Assembly (NCBI GenBank): GCA_018399075.1
Contig: CP073763.1
Location: forward strand, 930,001-994,000
Origin: Simkaniaceae bacterium
GTDB lineage: Bacteria; Chlamydiota; Chlamydiia; Chlamydiales; Simkaniaceae
Length of the DNA stretch: 64,000 nucleotides
Reading direction: 5' to 3'
Under the pieces are notes generated by a model. It ran no database searches and had not been told where the DNA came from. It saw only the letters and a list, made by a program, of their open reading frames with translations. The position numbers and the translations under genes are program-made. Numbering within the stretch: position 1 is the first letter of the stretch; every line of letters starts with the position of its first letter. Positions 35,639 through 44,959 of the stretch are shown piece by piece.

Positions 35639-35917
35639 TTATAAACTTTCTCTTCGCTTAATATCTTTATCAAAAAAGGCTTTAATTTTGCCTTGATCTC
35701 CAGAGGTTAGAACCTCTTTTAGCTCTTTAGCAACATCAGGATTACTTTTTGCAAGCTTTTCAACCATAGGCGTTGCTTTCTTCAGCAGATCAGCCTCTGA
35801 TAGAGAAGGATCGCAGCAAAGCTGGAAGAGCTCGTTTAGTGTAAATAAGTTATCTTCAAGCTGACTTGCTTGGGCCATGAATTTTTTTGTTAAATTAGAC
35901 TCTGGTAATTCTGCCAT
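35639..35917 (-). CDS. Small helical protein of unknown function
   Basis: 92 residues, charged, helical throughout, no signal peptide. AGGAG 6 bases before ATG is a good ribosome site. The upstream gene of the MFS copy B unit. No family recognised. Confidence 0.6.
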   Translation of the reverse strand: MAELPESNLTKKFMAQASQLEDNLFTLNELFQLCCDPSLSEADLLKKATPMVEKLAKSNPDVAKELKEVLTSGDQGKIKAFFDKDIKRRESL

Positions 35918-36015
35918 AAGTGACTCCTAAGTGACTTATATTTTTTTCAACATATACACAATCAATAAATTTTTTTGCCGATAATTTCAAGTCCTCTGTA
36001 TATAGGAATTATAGT

Positions 36016-36044
36016 TCCTCTATGAAAAAAAGAGGATTTTTTTT
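36016..36044 (+). terminator. Terminator-like hairpin directly before the outer-membrane candidate
   Basis: TCCTCT (36016-36021) pairs with AGAGGA (36031-36036), followed by eight T (36037-36044). It ends 12 bases before the ATG at 36057. In this orientation it would stop transcription into that gene, so it may be an attenuator; the 6-bp stem is short. Confidence 0.45.
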
Positions 36045-36056
36045 AAGTGACTGGTA

Positions 36057-37244
36057 ATGAATATTCGGTATTTTAAACTTTTTTTCTGCATTTCCCTGGC
36101 AATAATGGCCCCAATTTTGGCAGGTATTGAGGCTTTTGATTTTACGGCTGCAGGTCCAACGCGGACCGATGGTGTGCCAAAAGAGCACTTGAATGATGAG
36201 GAAGATGCCTATCTTGAAGGATACATCCAAGCTCTTGTGAATTCTCATTATTATGAATTCGATGTTCTTGTTTATGTGGAAAATGGAGATGTTTATCTCT
36301 ATAATCTTCCAAAGAATGCCCTAATAAAAAACAGTATCATCAATTTTGTTAAAGACTTACCCGAAGTGACATCGGTTACTGAGGTTGATAAATTTCCTGA
36401 AAAGAAGTTGGAAAAGCTTGAAAAACGGGAAGTGAGGCCTCAAATTAAGGGAACTTGGTTTCCTCAGCAAACAGTGCTTTATCCCCCAATGATTGCTAAT
36501 CCTATGGCAACGATTTACTCAGCGGCTTATCATATTGGAGATAATGTGATGGGTACTAAGTCGATAGCTGTTTCTCTTGGAGATAATTTCCCCATCTTCA
36601 GATGGAGAAGTGTTCTTCCGTGGAAAGGAGATATGCAGATCGATATCCAGGCAGGGGTCTGGTCAGTTTTTAAAATGGGGGTTCATCACAATGGGGAGAT
36701 CTCTGAATTGATGAATACCGATTATTTAGTTGGCTTTCCCCTTAGCTATGCCTTTGATAAATGGGCGTTTAGGCTTCGTGTTTATCATATTTCCTCACAT
36801 CTTGGGGATGAATTTATGGATCATAATCCTGGAGTAAAAAGAGTCAATCCTAGTATGGAAGCGATAGATTTTTTCACCTCTTATCAAGTCAATATGAACC
36901 TTAGGGTTTATGCTGGATTTGGATGGGTTGCTCATAGTGATAAAACCTACCCTATAAAACCTCCGCTCTACGTCGAGTGGGGAGGGGAAGCTCGGGTCCT
37001 TGGACGCAAATTTTTCTATCATCGCCTTTATGGAACTCCATTTCTTGCTGTCTATCTAAGGAATTGGCAAGTCAATGATTGGAACCTTGATGGGACCTAT
37101 ATGATTGGGTATGAAATTAGTAAACTCCAAGGAGTTGGAAGAAAAATGCGGATCTTTATCAACTATCACCATGGGTATTCTGTAGGGCAATTCTTTAAGG
37201 ACCGAACCTCTTATACTGGCTTTGGTTTTTCTTGGGGATTTTAA
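36057..37244 (+). CDS. Exported protein, DUF1207-like, outer membrane candidate
   Basis: 395 residues with a signal peptide (residues 1-22, cleavage expected near LAGIEA). The mature protein has many short amphipathic strands with alternating aromatics and ends in aromatic GFGFSWGF, the pattern of a beta-barrel whose last residue is Phe. It resembles, from memory, a family of uncharacterised chlamydial proteins of similar length placed in DUF1207 (block around YPPMIANPMATIYSAAY). No strong ribosome site. Function unknown; location is inferred from the signal and the C-terminal strand. Confidence 0.75.
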   Translation: MNIRYFKLFFCISLAIMAPILAGIEAFDFTAAGPTRTDGVPKEHLNDEEDAYLEGYIQALVNSHYYEFDVLVYVENGDVYLYNLPKNALIKNSIINFVKDLPEVTSVTEVDKFPEKKLEKLEKREVRPQIKGTWFPQQTVLYPPMIANPMATIYSAAYHIGDNVMGTKSIAVSLGDNFPIFRWRSVLPWKGDMQIDIQAGVWSVFKMGVHHNGEISELMNTDYLVGFPLSYAFDKWAFRLRVYHISSHLGDEFMDHNPGVKRVNPSMEAIDFFTSYQVNMNLRVYAGFGWVAHSDKTYPIKPPLYVEWGGEARVLGRKFFYHRLYGTPFLAVYLRNWQVNDWNLDGTYMIGYEISKLQGVGRKMRIFINYHHGYSVGQFFKDRTSYTGFGFSWGF

Positions 37245-37298
37245 AACTGCTCTTGCTTGCAAATATTCTCTAATCTAGGCAGAATAGATTCCTGAATT

Positions 37299-38525
37299 AT
37301 GAAAATTTATCAAAATAAGACCTTTGGGAGTATTCTCCTAGTAGGTGGAACATCAATTGGTGCGGGGATGCTCGCCCTCCCTTTAACAACGGGAGCAGGG
37401 GGTTTTTTCCCATCTGCAATACTATTCTTTATCGCGTTTTCTTTCATGCTCCTTAGTCTATTCTATCTGATGGAAGCAACCTTGATGTCTGATAAGGTTA
37501 ACGCTAATTTGATTACGATTTGTAAAGAACGATTGGGGCCTGTAGGTGAATTTACCGCTTGGCTCTCCTTTTTAATGCTTCTTTATTCAGTCGCTGCAGC
37601 TTATTTATCGGGAGGTGGGTCCCTAATTGCCGATGTGATTAGTGCAGGATCGAAATATGATATTTCTCCAAATATAGGAATCTTTATTTTTCTTGCCATT
37701 TTTGGATTTATTGTCGTTTTTGAAACAAAAGCTGTCGATGCGATTAATCGGATTTGTATGGTGGGTTTGATTATCTCATTTCTCCTCCTTTTGCTTTTTG
37801 TGACACCTCATGTTGAATGGGAGCACTATAAAGGGGGAAAACCCAAATATTTATGGGCAGCAGTCCCTGTTGTTATTCTCTCATTTACCTCTCACATTAT
37901 TGTCCCTAGCTTAAGAAGCTATCTAGGGGGAGATGTTGCGAAACTGAAGAAAGCACTTCTTTATGGAAGTATGATTCCTCTTATTTTCTATTTAGTTTGG
38001 GAATTTTTGATTATTGGGATGCTTCCCCTTACAGGTAAATATGGGCTCGAAAATATCGGAGGAGCACCTCATCCAGTAGCAGGGCTGACTGATGCATTAA
38101 ACGCAATGATTGGAATTCCATGGATTGCGATTGTAGTGGGGCTTTTTTCATTTTTTGCTCTTGTTACCTCTTTTTTTGGAGTAGCTCTTAGCCTCTATGA
38201 TTTTCTAGCTGATGGATTTAAGATTAAAAAGACCGTTAAGGGAAAGGGGGTTTTACTCCTTCTAATGTTTGTTCCCCCCCTTCTTTTTGCCCTTTTCTAT
38301 CCTAGCGGATTTGTTGCAGCACTAGGTTATGCAGGGGTCTTTGTTGCTATTCTTTATGGCCTTCTCCCCGCCTTTATGGTCTGGCATGGAAGATATATTG
38401 AAAAAAAGAAAGAACGATTTCGGGTCTTTGGTGGAAAGCTATTTCTTATCTTTATGTTAATCGGATCTCTAGCTGTTATTTTCTTTCAAATTGCTGCTAC
38501 ACAAGGGTGGCTCCCCACTTTATGA
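37299..38525 (+). CDS. TyrP-type aromatic amino acid permease (copy 2)
   Basis: 408 residues, about eleven membrane helices, with the family N-terminal signature GGTSIGAGMLALPLTTGAGG (residues 17-36). Paralogue of the permease at 18864. It would import an aromatic amino acid from the host side. It lies 54 bases after the outer-membrane candidate on the same strand. No clear ribosome site is visible before the ATG. Confidence 0.9.
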   Translation: MKIYQNKTFGSILLVGGTSIGAGMLALPLTTGAGGFFPSAILFFIAFSFMLLSLFYLMEATLMSDKVNANLITICKERLGPVGEFTAWLSFLMLLYSVAAAYLSGGGSLIADVISAGSKYDISPNIGIFIFLAIFGFIVVFETKAVDAINRICMVGLIISFLLLLLFVTPHVEWEHYKGGKPKYLWAAVPVVILSFTSHIIVPSLRSYLGGDVAKLKKALLYGSMIPLIFYLVWEFLIIGMLPLTGKYGLENIGGAPHPVAGLTDALNAMIGIPWIAIVVGLFSFFALVTSFFGVALSLYDFLADGFKIKKTVKGKGVLLLLMFVPPLLFALFYPSGFVAALGYAGVFVAILYGLLPAFMVWHGRYIEKKKERFRVFGGKLFLIFMLIGSLAVIFFQIAATQGWLPTL

Positions 38526-38596
38526 ACCTACGAAGACAAAAATCTGCTCAAAAACTGAAGAAGTCATTTAAATCTATTAAAATTGGGTAGGTTCAT
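38522..38596. repeat. 10-bp inverted repeat flanking the permease end
   Basis: ATGAACCTAC (38522-38531) and GTAGGTTCAT (38587-38596) are perfect inverted copies 55 bases apart. The first overlaps the permease stop codon and the second the possible start of a 32-residue frame. Meaning unknown. Confidence 0.5.
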
Positions 38597-38693
38597 GAGG
38601 CCAAGAAAAAAGGTTTTCATTTCACTTGTGGTTCTCTTTATTCTGTTCTTCTTAGCTTTTTATTTTGCTTCAATGATTAGTCTAAGGTCCTAA
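38595..38693 (+). CDS. Possible 32-residue single-span membrane peptide
   Basis: The frame reads MRPRKKVFISLVVLF and continues as one hydrophobic helix to ASMISLRS. Basic N-terminus followed by about 20 hydrophobic residues is a typical small membrane protein, but the ribosome site (AGG) is too close to the ATG and the last 17 bases overlap the convergent gene. Treat as a candidate only. Confidence 0.35.
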   Translation: MRPRKKVFISLVVLFILFFLAFYFASMISLRS

Positions 38694-40788
38694 AACCTTC
38701 AGGGAAGATAGGCCCCTTTGGGCCAATAGCTAGTCTTCCGCTGAAAAAATCTGCATAGATTTCTAGTCCTTGAGATGCATTTTGAATGCAGAAAAAACAA
38801 TTACTCACCCATTCTGACCCAGCGATGGTTCCAGCTGCAGTATTACACTTGAACCGAGAGGTGATTTTCTCTTTCCAATAGTTTGGATCTCCAATAAGGA
38901 GAACAGGGGAGGGAGATTTCACCCCAGTTTTTCGGCGCGTTTCTTCTAGTGCATATTCAAAGTCTGTTCCGATTCCACCAGTAAGAAAAATAGGCAGATC
39001 GAGGTAGAATTCTGCTTGACGCTCAACGAGTCGGTCTAATCGATAGGTCATTTTTGCTTCTACATAAGGATTTTGCTCCTGTTCATTAACTGTTTGATTT
39101 CCATTGGACCGAAAATCTAAGATATTTGCACATGAAAGAATACCAAGACTTTTAGCTATCCGATTGCCAACGCTCATCATTCCAGGTCCTCCTCCTGTCA
39201 CAAGACCAAGGGGAGTATTTGAGTTAAGTAAGCGATGATCAAACTCATTTTTCATTTTTAGGAGCCCTTCTAGAAGTTCTTTAATTAGAGGTTCGAAGGT
39301 TCCCTCCATTAAATTAGAACCATAAACACCAACCATTGTAGCAGCAATAAAAGTCTCTACCTTGGAGAGGGGGACAAACATTCCGGAGTCTTTTCCAGGT
39401 TTCGGGACATAGCGGAGGATTTCTTGACTTTTGTGATCGAGCCAAAAAATTGAGATTCCAAATTTTGCTAAATCAAGGAGCATAGAACGATCTTCATGGG
39501 AGAAAAAATCTCCATGAGAGCGAGAGGGTTTTTCAAAGTAAATTCCCTTTAAGCAACCATACACTTGTTCACTTAGGAGCATCCGCTTCATGATTGGGGA
39601 AGGAAAAAAGCGGGTAAGGAGAATCCCTTGACTTGTAATAACCCCTTTTTCAATTGCTTCTAGAAAGGGATAAGCAGGTTGTGAATACATATACTTTTCG
39701 ACTTTTTCTGCCTGCTCTCTTGGGTGGAAAAAGCCTGGGAACTCTTCATGGGTAGATTCTGTTTGGATCCAATCATTAGGTTTTAGATTTAGGAGTTGTT
39801 CGCCTTTAACAACAAATGTTGCGCACTTATGATGCGTTGGAGTTGGAGCTGTTTGAATGGCTCCAAAAAGAGCCTTAGGATTTTCGATCGATGCTTGCAA
39901 TTGATCCCGATCTGAGAAAAAGACATGTTCTCTGTAGGGATCAAGGGTATAAAATTCAAGAGGGATCTGGCTCAGTTCTTCAGAGCTTTCTCCATAGAGT
40001 TCATAGATGTCTCCAGAAGCAGTAGTATCAGGCTGCAGAATAGATGCTGCAGTATGTGTTACTCCTTTTGGGAGAAGATCATCGACGACCCGTCCAAAAA
40101 CAGTTCGTATATGGAGAGGAAGCGTATTAACAAGAAGAAGTTGATTTGATGCTAGGCGTTTTTTTTCTTCCCATTTTTGGGTAAGGTGGATAAGTTCTCG
40201 GACTTTGACTTCGGGATGTTTTAAAGCTTCTGCTAAAACTGGGATAAGGCCTAAGACTTTTTTATCATAGGTTTGGATCCCTGGTTTTAAGGGGAGAAAA
40301 GCGATCATTCTTCCTTCGATTTGTTCCAATGTCCAATTTGATTTCCCTTGTTTTTCTCCTAAAGAAAGGAGGGGACGCCCTTCCCGATCTGTTCTTCCAA
40401 ACATTCTCGATAAATAGATGGGATCTCGAACTCGTCTCCGAACGTCTGCCGCAAAGAGCTTTCCGATATAAGCTCCAGGGGTTAGACAAGAAAGAAAAAG
40501 GGTTCCTTCTGGAGAAAGAGAGGTGAGTTCTAATAATATTTCTCCGGAGCGCTGTACAATAGAAAGGTCAAATTCTAATGTTGATGCATTGACACCTAAC
40601 TGTGCAAGGGTACTTTTGAGGTTGAAAAACACTCTTTCTTTTTCAATAGAAAAGCCTAGGAAAGAAGGGGAGATATTTTCAATCAACACTTTAGCATGGA
40701 CCCTTTTCTCATCTAAATGAGAAAGTTCAATGATCTTTCCATCGGGAGTAACCAGGTCATGATGTAAGAATGAGAGAGTAATGCCCAT
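38677..40788 (-). CDS. Large protein with C-terminal LOG-like (lysine decarboxylase fold) domain
   Basis: 703 residues. The last third contains the LOG/PpnN-type Rossmann motifs: TGGGPGMMSVGNRIAKSLG near residue 530 and TGGIGTDFEYALEE near 605, the latter matching the PGGxGTxxE signature of nucleotide 5'-monophosphate phosphoribohydrolases, with Thr in place of the Pro. Residues 1-400 show no recognised domain. The next genes encode MYG1 and HIT proteins, as I recall for CT387-CT386-CT385 of Chlamydia trachomatis, so this is the CT387 counterpart. Likely soluble. A role in nucleotide or base turnover is plausible by fold and by neighbours, but unproven. Confidence 0.7.
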   Translation of the reverse strand: MGITLSFLHHDLVTPDGKIIELSHLDEKRVHAKVLIENISPSFLGFSIEKERVFFNLKSTLAQLGVNASTLEFDLSIVQRSGEILLELTSLSPEGTLFLSCLTPGAYIGKLFAADVRRRVRDPIYLSRMFGRTDREGRPLLSLGEKQGKSNWTLEQIEGRMIAFLPLKPGIQTYDKKVLGLIPVLAEALKHPEVKVRELIHLTQKWEEKKRLASNQLLLVNTLPLHIRTVFGRVVDDLLPKGVTHTAASILQPDTTASGDIYELYGESSEELSQIPLEFYTLDPYREHVFFSDRDQLQASIENPKALFGAIQTAPTPTHHKCATFVVKGEQLLNLKPNDWIQTESTHEEFPGFFHPREQAEKVEKYMYSQPAYPFLEAIEKGVITSQGILLTRFFPSPIMKRMLLSEQVYGCLKGIYFEKPSRSHGDFFSHEDRSMLLDLAKFGISIFWLDHKSQEILRYVPKPGKDSGMFVPLSKVETFIAATMVGVYGSNLMEGTFEPLIKELLEGLLKMKNEFDHRLLNSNTPLGLVTGGGPGMMSVGNRIAKSLGILSCANILDFRSNGNQTVNEQEQNPYVEAKMTYRLDRLVERQAEFYLDLPIFLTGGIGTDFEYALEETRRKTGVKSPSPVLLIGDPNYWKEKITSRFKCNTAAGTIAGSEWVSNCFFCIQNASQGLEIYADFFSGRLAIGPKGPIFPEGFRTLD

Positions 40789-40853
40789 AATTTCCCTATA
40801 ACATATTTTTCTCCTTGAGCAATTATTTTTTAAGGAGTAAACTTACAAAGTTT

Positions 40854-41738
40854 ATGGAAAAAGAACTGATTAGACCCCGTAGTTTTGGAACCCATGATGG
40901 AAGCTTTCACGCTGATGAAGTGACTGCTTGCGCTCTTTTGCTCCTTTTTGATCTTATTGATCAGGAAGAAATTGTTCGTAGTCGTAACTTAAAAGAGCTT
41001 AGTAGCTGTGAATATGTTTGTGATGTGGGGGGTATCTATGACCCTAAGATTAAGCGGTTTGATCACCATCAATCAAATTATAATGGTTCTTTAAGCAGCG
41101 CAGGAATGATCTTGATATATCTTAAAGATAAAAAGATAATCGATGAAAAGCTCTATCACTATTTTAACCGTTCTCTTGTGATGGGCGTTGATGCTATTGA
41201 TAATGGAAAAGCAGCACCAATGCTAGGACACTGCTCATTTTCTTCCTTGATTGCTAACTTTGTCCCTGTTCGTCACGATTCAAGTGTGAATGTATTTAAT
41301 ACCGCCTTTTTTCAAGCCCTTGAATTTTGTCTTGGGCATTTAAGACGCCTTTTAGAAAAATACCATTATATCCAAGAATGTCGGGGAAAAATTCAAGAAG
41401 TGATGAAGAAAAAAGAGAAAGTGATGATTTTTCAGGAGTCGATGCCATGGCTTGAATCCTTTTTCGAGCTTGGTGGTGATAAGCATCCAGCACAATTTAT
41501 TGTGATGCCTACAGGAAATCAATGGAAACTCAGAGGGATTCCACCAAGTTATGATAAACGGATGAAAGTACGGGTTCCTATGCCAAAGGAATGGGCTGGA
41601 CTCATTGATGAAGAGCTAAAGAAAAAATCGGGGATTTCAGGGGCCATTTTTTGCCACAAGGGGCGTTTTATTTCTGTTTGGGAAACCAAAGAAGATGCTC
41701 TTAAAGCGTTGGAGTACATTCAAGGAAGTGAAAAATGA
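40854..41738 (+). CDS. MYG1-family (UPF0160) metal-dependent phosphoesterase
   Basis: 294 residues from ATG 40854; the frame extends to a TTG at 40815, but homologues begin close to the GTHDGSFHADE motif. That motif and DVGGIYDPKIKRFDHHQ are the DHH-like metal sites of MYG1, an exonuclease in eukaryotes. AAGGAG lies 17 bases before the chosen ATG, which is far; it fits neither start well. The stop overlaps the HIT gene start by 4 bases, so the two are coupled. Confidence 0.9.
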   Translation: MEKELIRPRSFGTHDGSFHADEVTACALLLLFDLIDQEEIVRSRNLKELSSCEYVCDVGGIYDPKIKRFDHHQSNYNGSLSSAGMILIYLKDKKIIDEKLYHYFNRSLVMGVDAIDNGKAAPMLGHCSFSSLIANFVPVRHDSSVNVFNTAFFQALEFCLGHLRRLLEKYHYIQECRGKIQEVMKKKEKVMIFQESMPWLESFFELGGDKHPAQFIVMPTGNQWKLRGIPPSYDKRMKVRVPMPKEWAGLIDEELKKKSGISGAIFCHKGRFISVWETKEDALKALEYIQGSEK

Positions 41739-42070
41739 GTACGATCTTTGCAAAGATCATCAAAGGAGAGCTCCCTGCAGACAAAGTCTATGAAAGTGAA
41801 ACGCTTATCGTTATTAAAGATATTAGTCCCAAAGCTCCAGTTCACCTACTGATCATACCTAAAAAAGAATATCACAGCCTTCAGGAAGTTCCTCAACAGG
41901 ACCTCTCTATTATTCAAGAAATTGCTAATGTTGCCCAAAACCTGGCTAAGAAATTTGATGTTGCAGACAATTATCGATTGCTGACAAATATTGGAACTAA
42001 GGCAGGACAGTCGGTTTTTCACCTCCATTTTCATTTAATTGGTGGAAAGCTCCTCGGCGCAATGGCATGA
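41735..42070 (+). CDS. HIT-family nucleotide hydrolase
   Basis: 111 residues. The histidine triad HLHFHLIGG is near the C-terminus, and the N-terminal block FAKIIKGELPADKVYES followed by HLLIIPKKEYHSL is typical of HinT proteins, which hydrolyse AMP-phosphoramidates. Coupled on both sides by ATGA overlaps (MYG1 before, HEAT protein after). Cytoplasmic. Confidence 0.93.
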   Translation: MSTIFAKIIKGELPADKVYESETLIVIKDISPKAPVHLLIIPKKEYHSLQEVPQQDLSIIQEIANVAQNLAKKFDVADNYRLLTNIGTKAGQSVFHLHFHLIGGKLLGAMA

Positions 42071-43773
42071 GATATCTGATTTTTCTAATTTTTATTTCGA
42101 CTCTTTACGCCTCAGAACATGAGGCAATTAAAAGGATCTATTCCCATCTATTGATCCATGACTATCATTCTGCTCAAAGAGAGTGTGAAGAAAGTTTAGA
42201 GTTATATCCTGAGTCAGAAGGGCTAAAAAAAGTTTATATTAAAGCCTTAGCGGAAAATGGGAAAGATACAGAAGCAATCCATTATTCAAAAGGGCTTGGT
42301 GAGAAAGAACCAGACTCCGATCTAATTGAAACCTTAGCTTGGGGCGTTATTGGAAGCTCTGAAAACTCATCGCAATTTATTGTCAGTGTAGCTTCACTTA
42401 TGAGTGCCTACTATACCGATGATGTCAGAGCCACAGAAATGCTTCTTCGAGAGCTTAGTTCTTCCAATGCTATTCTCCGAAGTATGGCGGTGAAGCTATC
42501 CCCCCGTTATCGGGATGGAAGGCTTATTGATGCCCTTAAGCGGTTATTAGTAACCGAGAAGATATGGTTTGTCCGATTGGAGGTTATTCAAGCGCTTGGG
42601 GCAATGGAAGTAAAAGAGGTGAAGGAACCCCTGAAGCGAATTATTACTCATTCACGCACCACTGCAGAAGAAAAAGGGGCAGCGATTGCCTCGCTAGTGA
42701 ATATCTATGATAATATTGGTGAGACTGAGCTAAAAAAGTTGACTGAATCAAAAAGAGCTGGTCTGCGCCATTTATCCTGCCAAATCGCGTCGCATCTTGA
42801 TCTCAAAGAGAAAGCACCATTAATTGAAAAACTTCTTGATGACCCTTCGTCTGATGTTCGAATTGCAGCTCTTAATACCTTGAATTTTTTAGGGTTAAAA
42901 GCTTTAAAACCCGAAGTTCTTTCAAAAATTATCGACTTAACAGAGGATCCCAATCCTCCTGTTTCCTTAACTGCAGCGTGGATTGTCTCAAGATATGCTC
43001 CAGAAACAGCACTGCAAGTGGCTAGGAGGTGGATCTATTCTACTGATGAATCATCTCGCAGGCTAGGCGCTTTTGTTTTGGGGAGAATGGGAGCGACTGG
43101 AAAACATTTAGTTCACGAAGTGCTTAAGATTACACCTGACCCTTTTGTCAAAGCTAATGTAGCCCTTGGTGGAATTGGACAGGGAGGAAACCATCAACAC
43201 CTAGCCGATATTCTTTACACATTCTTGATGTTAAGAAAGGGAAAGGTAATGTGGGATTCCTCTCAAAATCCTTTGTTTGAAATCCTCGCTCCCTCACGAA
43301 TTTGCCATATTCCTCAAGTTCCTCAATATCCCACAATGGTTGATCATCTTACCCGCTTAGAGATCTTGGGAATGCTTGCCGCATTAAAACATCCCCATGC
43401 GGAAGAAGCTGTAAAAAGCTTTCTCACTCAAGATGTATTTGGAGTTACCTATGCAGCTTCCACTACGCTTCTTGAAGAAGGAGGAGAAGGAGCTTTTGAT
43501 ATCCTTCGTGACCTTTTAAAAGAAGAGGATGATACGATCCGAATGCAGGCCGCTCTTGTTTTAGCCTTATCAGGTGGTGAAACTGAAGCAATTGAAATTC
43601 TTCAAAATGCCTACTATCTTGTTGATCGAGAGATGAAAATTAATATCCTTGGAGCCTTGGGTCATATTGGGGATAAAACCTCAATTCCTTTCTTGTTAAA
43701 GCTCCTTGAAGAGCCCTATCAAACCCTAAAAGTAATGGCGGCATCTGCCCTCATTCAATGTGTGTACCATTAG
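42067..43773 (+). CDS. Exported HEAT-repeat protein
   Basis: 568 residues with a short signal peptide (MRYLIFLIFISTLYA). Residues 20-90 look TPR-like (DYHSAQRECEESLELYPES), and the rest is a run of HEAT/armadillo-type helical pairs (for example LLDDPSSDVRIAALNTL, LEEPYQTLKVMAASAL). It is a binding scaffold in the periplasm or outer surface; partners unknown. Translation is coupled to the HIT gene. The same neighbourhood in Chlamydia carries a similarly sized hypothetical, from memory. Confidence 0.82.
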   Translation: MRYLIFLIFISTLYASEHEAIKRIYSHLLIHDYHSAQRECEESLELYPESEGLKKVYIKALAENGKDTEAIHYSKGLGEKEPDSDLIETLAWGVIGSSENSSQFIVSVASLMSAYYTDDVRATEMLLRELSSSNAILRSMAVKLSPRYRDGRLIDALKRLLVTEKIWFVRLEVIQALGAMEVKEVKEPLKRIITHSRTTAEEKGAAIASLVNIYDNIGETELKKLTESKRAGLRHLSCQIASHLDLKEKAPLIEKLLDDPSSDVRIAALNTLNFLGLKALKPEVLSKIIDLTEDPNPPVSLTAAWIVSRYAPETALQVARRWIYSTDESSRRLGAFVLGRMGATGKHLVHEVLKITPDPFVKANVALGGIGQGGNHQHLADILYTFLMLRKGKVMWDSSQNPLFEILAPSRICHIPQVPQYPTMVDHLTRLEILGMLAALKHPHAEEAVKSFLTQDVFGVTYAASTTLLEEGGEGAFDILRDLLKEEDDTIRMQAALVLALSGGETEAIEILQNAYYLVDREMKINILGALGHIGDKTSIPFLLKLLEEPYQTLKVMAASALIQCVYH

Positions 43774-43780
43774 GAAAATG

Positions 43781-44959
43781 ATGAACATTCAAGAAATCCA
43801 AAAACAGCTTCAGTTTTATAAAATTGATGGATGGTTACTCTATGATTTTCATGGAAGTAATCCCTTAGCTCTTTCGGTCATGAAAATTCAACCTGAGGTT
43901 TTGATGACAAGGCGATGTTTTTACTTTATTCCTGCAAAAGGTGCTCCTCATAAGATTGTTCATAAGATCGAATCTCATAATTTAGATCACCTTCCAGGTG
44001 AAAAAAAAGTCTACTTCAGTTGGAAAGAAATGCATCGACTCCTTGGGGAAACGTTGCATGGAATGAAAACAGTAGCAATGGAATACTCTCCGAACCAAGC
44101 TATTCCAACGGTTTCAGTGATAGATGGAGGGCTAATCGATTTGATTCGTAGCTATGGAGCAAAAGTCGTTAGTTCAGCCCCGTTTCTTCAAGCCTTTACC
44201 TGTCTTTGGACCAATGAGCAATATCAACTCCACAAGGAAGCCTCCCATGTTTTAGAAAATGCTGTTACAGGAGCTTGGGAATTAATTAAAATGCATTTAT
44301 CGCAAGATAAGCCGATTAATGAATATCAGGTGCAGCGGTTTATTCTAGGCCAATTTGAAAAGGAAGGCTGCATTACTGAAGGAGAGCCTATTTGTGCTGT
44401 AAATGGGAATGCTGCAGATCCTCACTATATTCCCACAAAAGAAAAAAATAGTCCGATTAAGAAAGGGGATTTTATCCTGATTGATTTGTGGTGCAAGAAG
44501 AATTTGAATTATGCTGTATTTGCTGATATTACTCGCGTAGGGATTGCGGCAGATAAGCCTACTCCTAAGCAACAAGAAATCTTTTCCTTGGTAAGAAAAG
44601 CTCAGAAAACTGGAACGGATCTTGTGATTAAGCGGTTTTCTGAAGGAAGAGAGGTTCAGGGAGGCGAAGTCGATGCAAAGGTGAGAGAAGTCATCGAAGA
44701 AGGAGGCTATGGGGATTACTTTACCCATCGAACCGGACACAACATTCACACTGTTAATCATGGTCCAGGCGCGAATCTTGATTGTATTGAAACCGACGAC
44801 CATCGTCTTCTAATTCCTAGGACGTGCTTTTCTGTTGAACCAGGCATTTACCTTCCGGGGGAGTTTGGGGTGCGTCTAGAGTATGATGTCTATATTCATG
44901 AAGATGGAAAGGTAGAGGTTACATTGCCACCTCAAGAAGATATTGTGACTTTTAGTTGA
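43781..44959 (+). CDS. pepP: M24 aminopeptidase (Xaa-Pro peptidase type)
   Basis: Cleaves N-terminal residues preceding proline. 392 residues from ATG 43781; AGGA lies 5 bases upstream, better than for the ATG at 43778, and an ATG at 43760 would overlap the previous gene. Creatinase-type N-domain then the pita-bread domain with the two-metal ligands: Asp pair in LIDLWCKKN...FADITRVG, His in HRTGHNIHTVNHG, and two Glu in SVEPGIYLPGEFGVRLEYD. Cytoplasmic. The gene symbol is by family. Confidence 0.9.
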   Translation: MNIQEIQKQLQFYKIDGWLLYDFHGSNPLALSVMKIQPEVLMTRRCFYFIPAKGAPHKIVHKIESHNLDHLPGEKKVYFSWKEMHRLLGETLHGMKTVAMEYSPNQAIPTVSVIDGGLIDLIRSYGAKVVSSAPFLQAFTCLWTNEQYQLHKEASHVLENAVTGAWELIKMHLSQDKPINEYQVQRFILGQFEKEGCITEGEPICAVNGNAADPHYIPTKEKNSPIKKGDFILIDLWCKKNLNYAVFADITRVGIAADKPTPKQQEIFSLVRKAQKTGTDLVIKRFSEGREVQGGEVDAKVREVIEEGGYGDYFTHRTGHNIHTVNHGPGANLDCIETDDHRLLIPRTCFSVEPGIYLPGEFGVRLEYDVYIHEDGKVEVTLPPQEDIVTFS

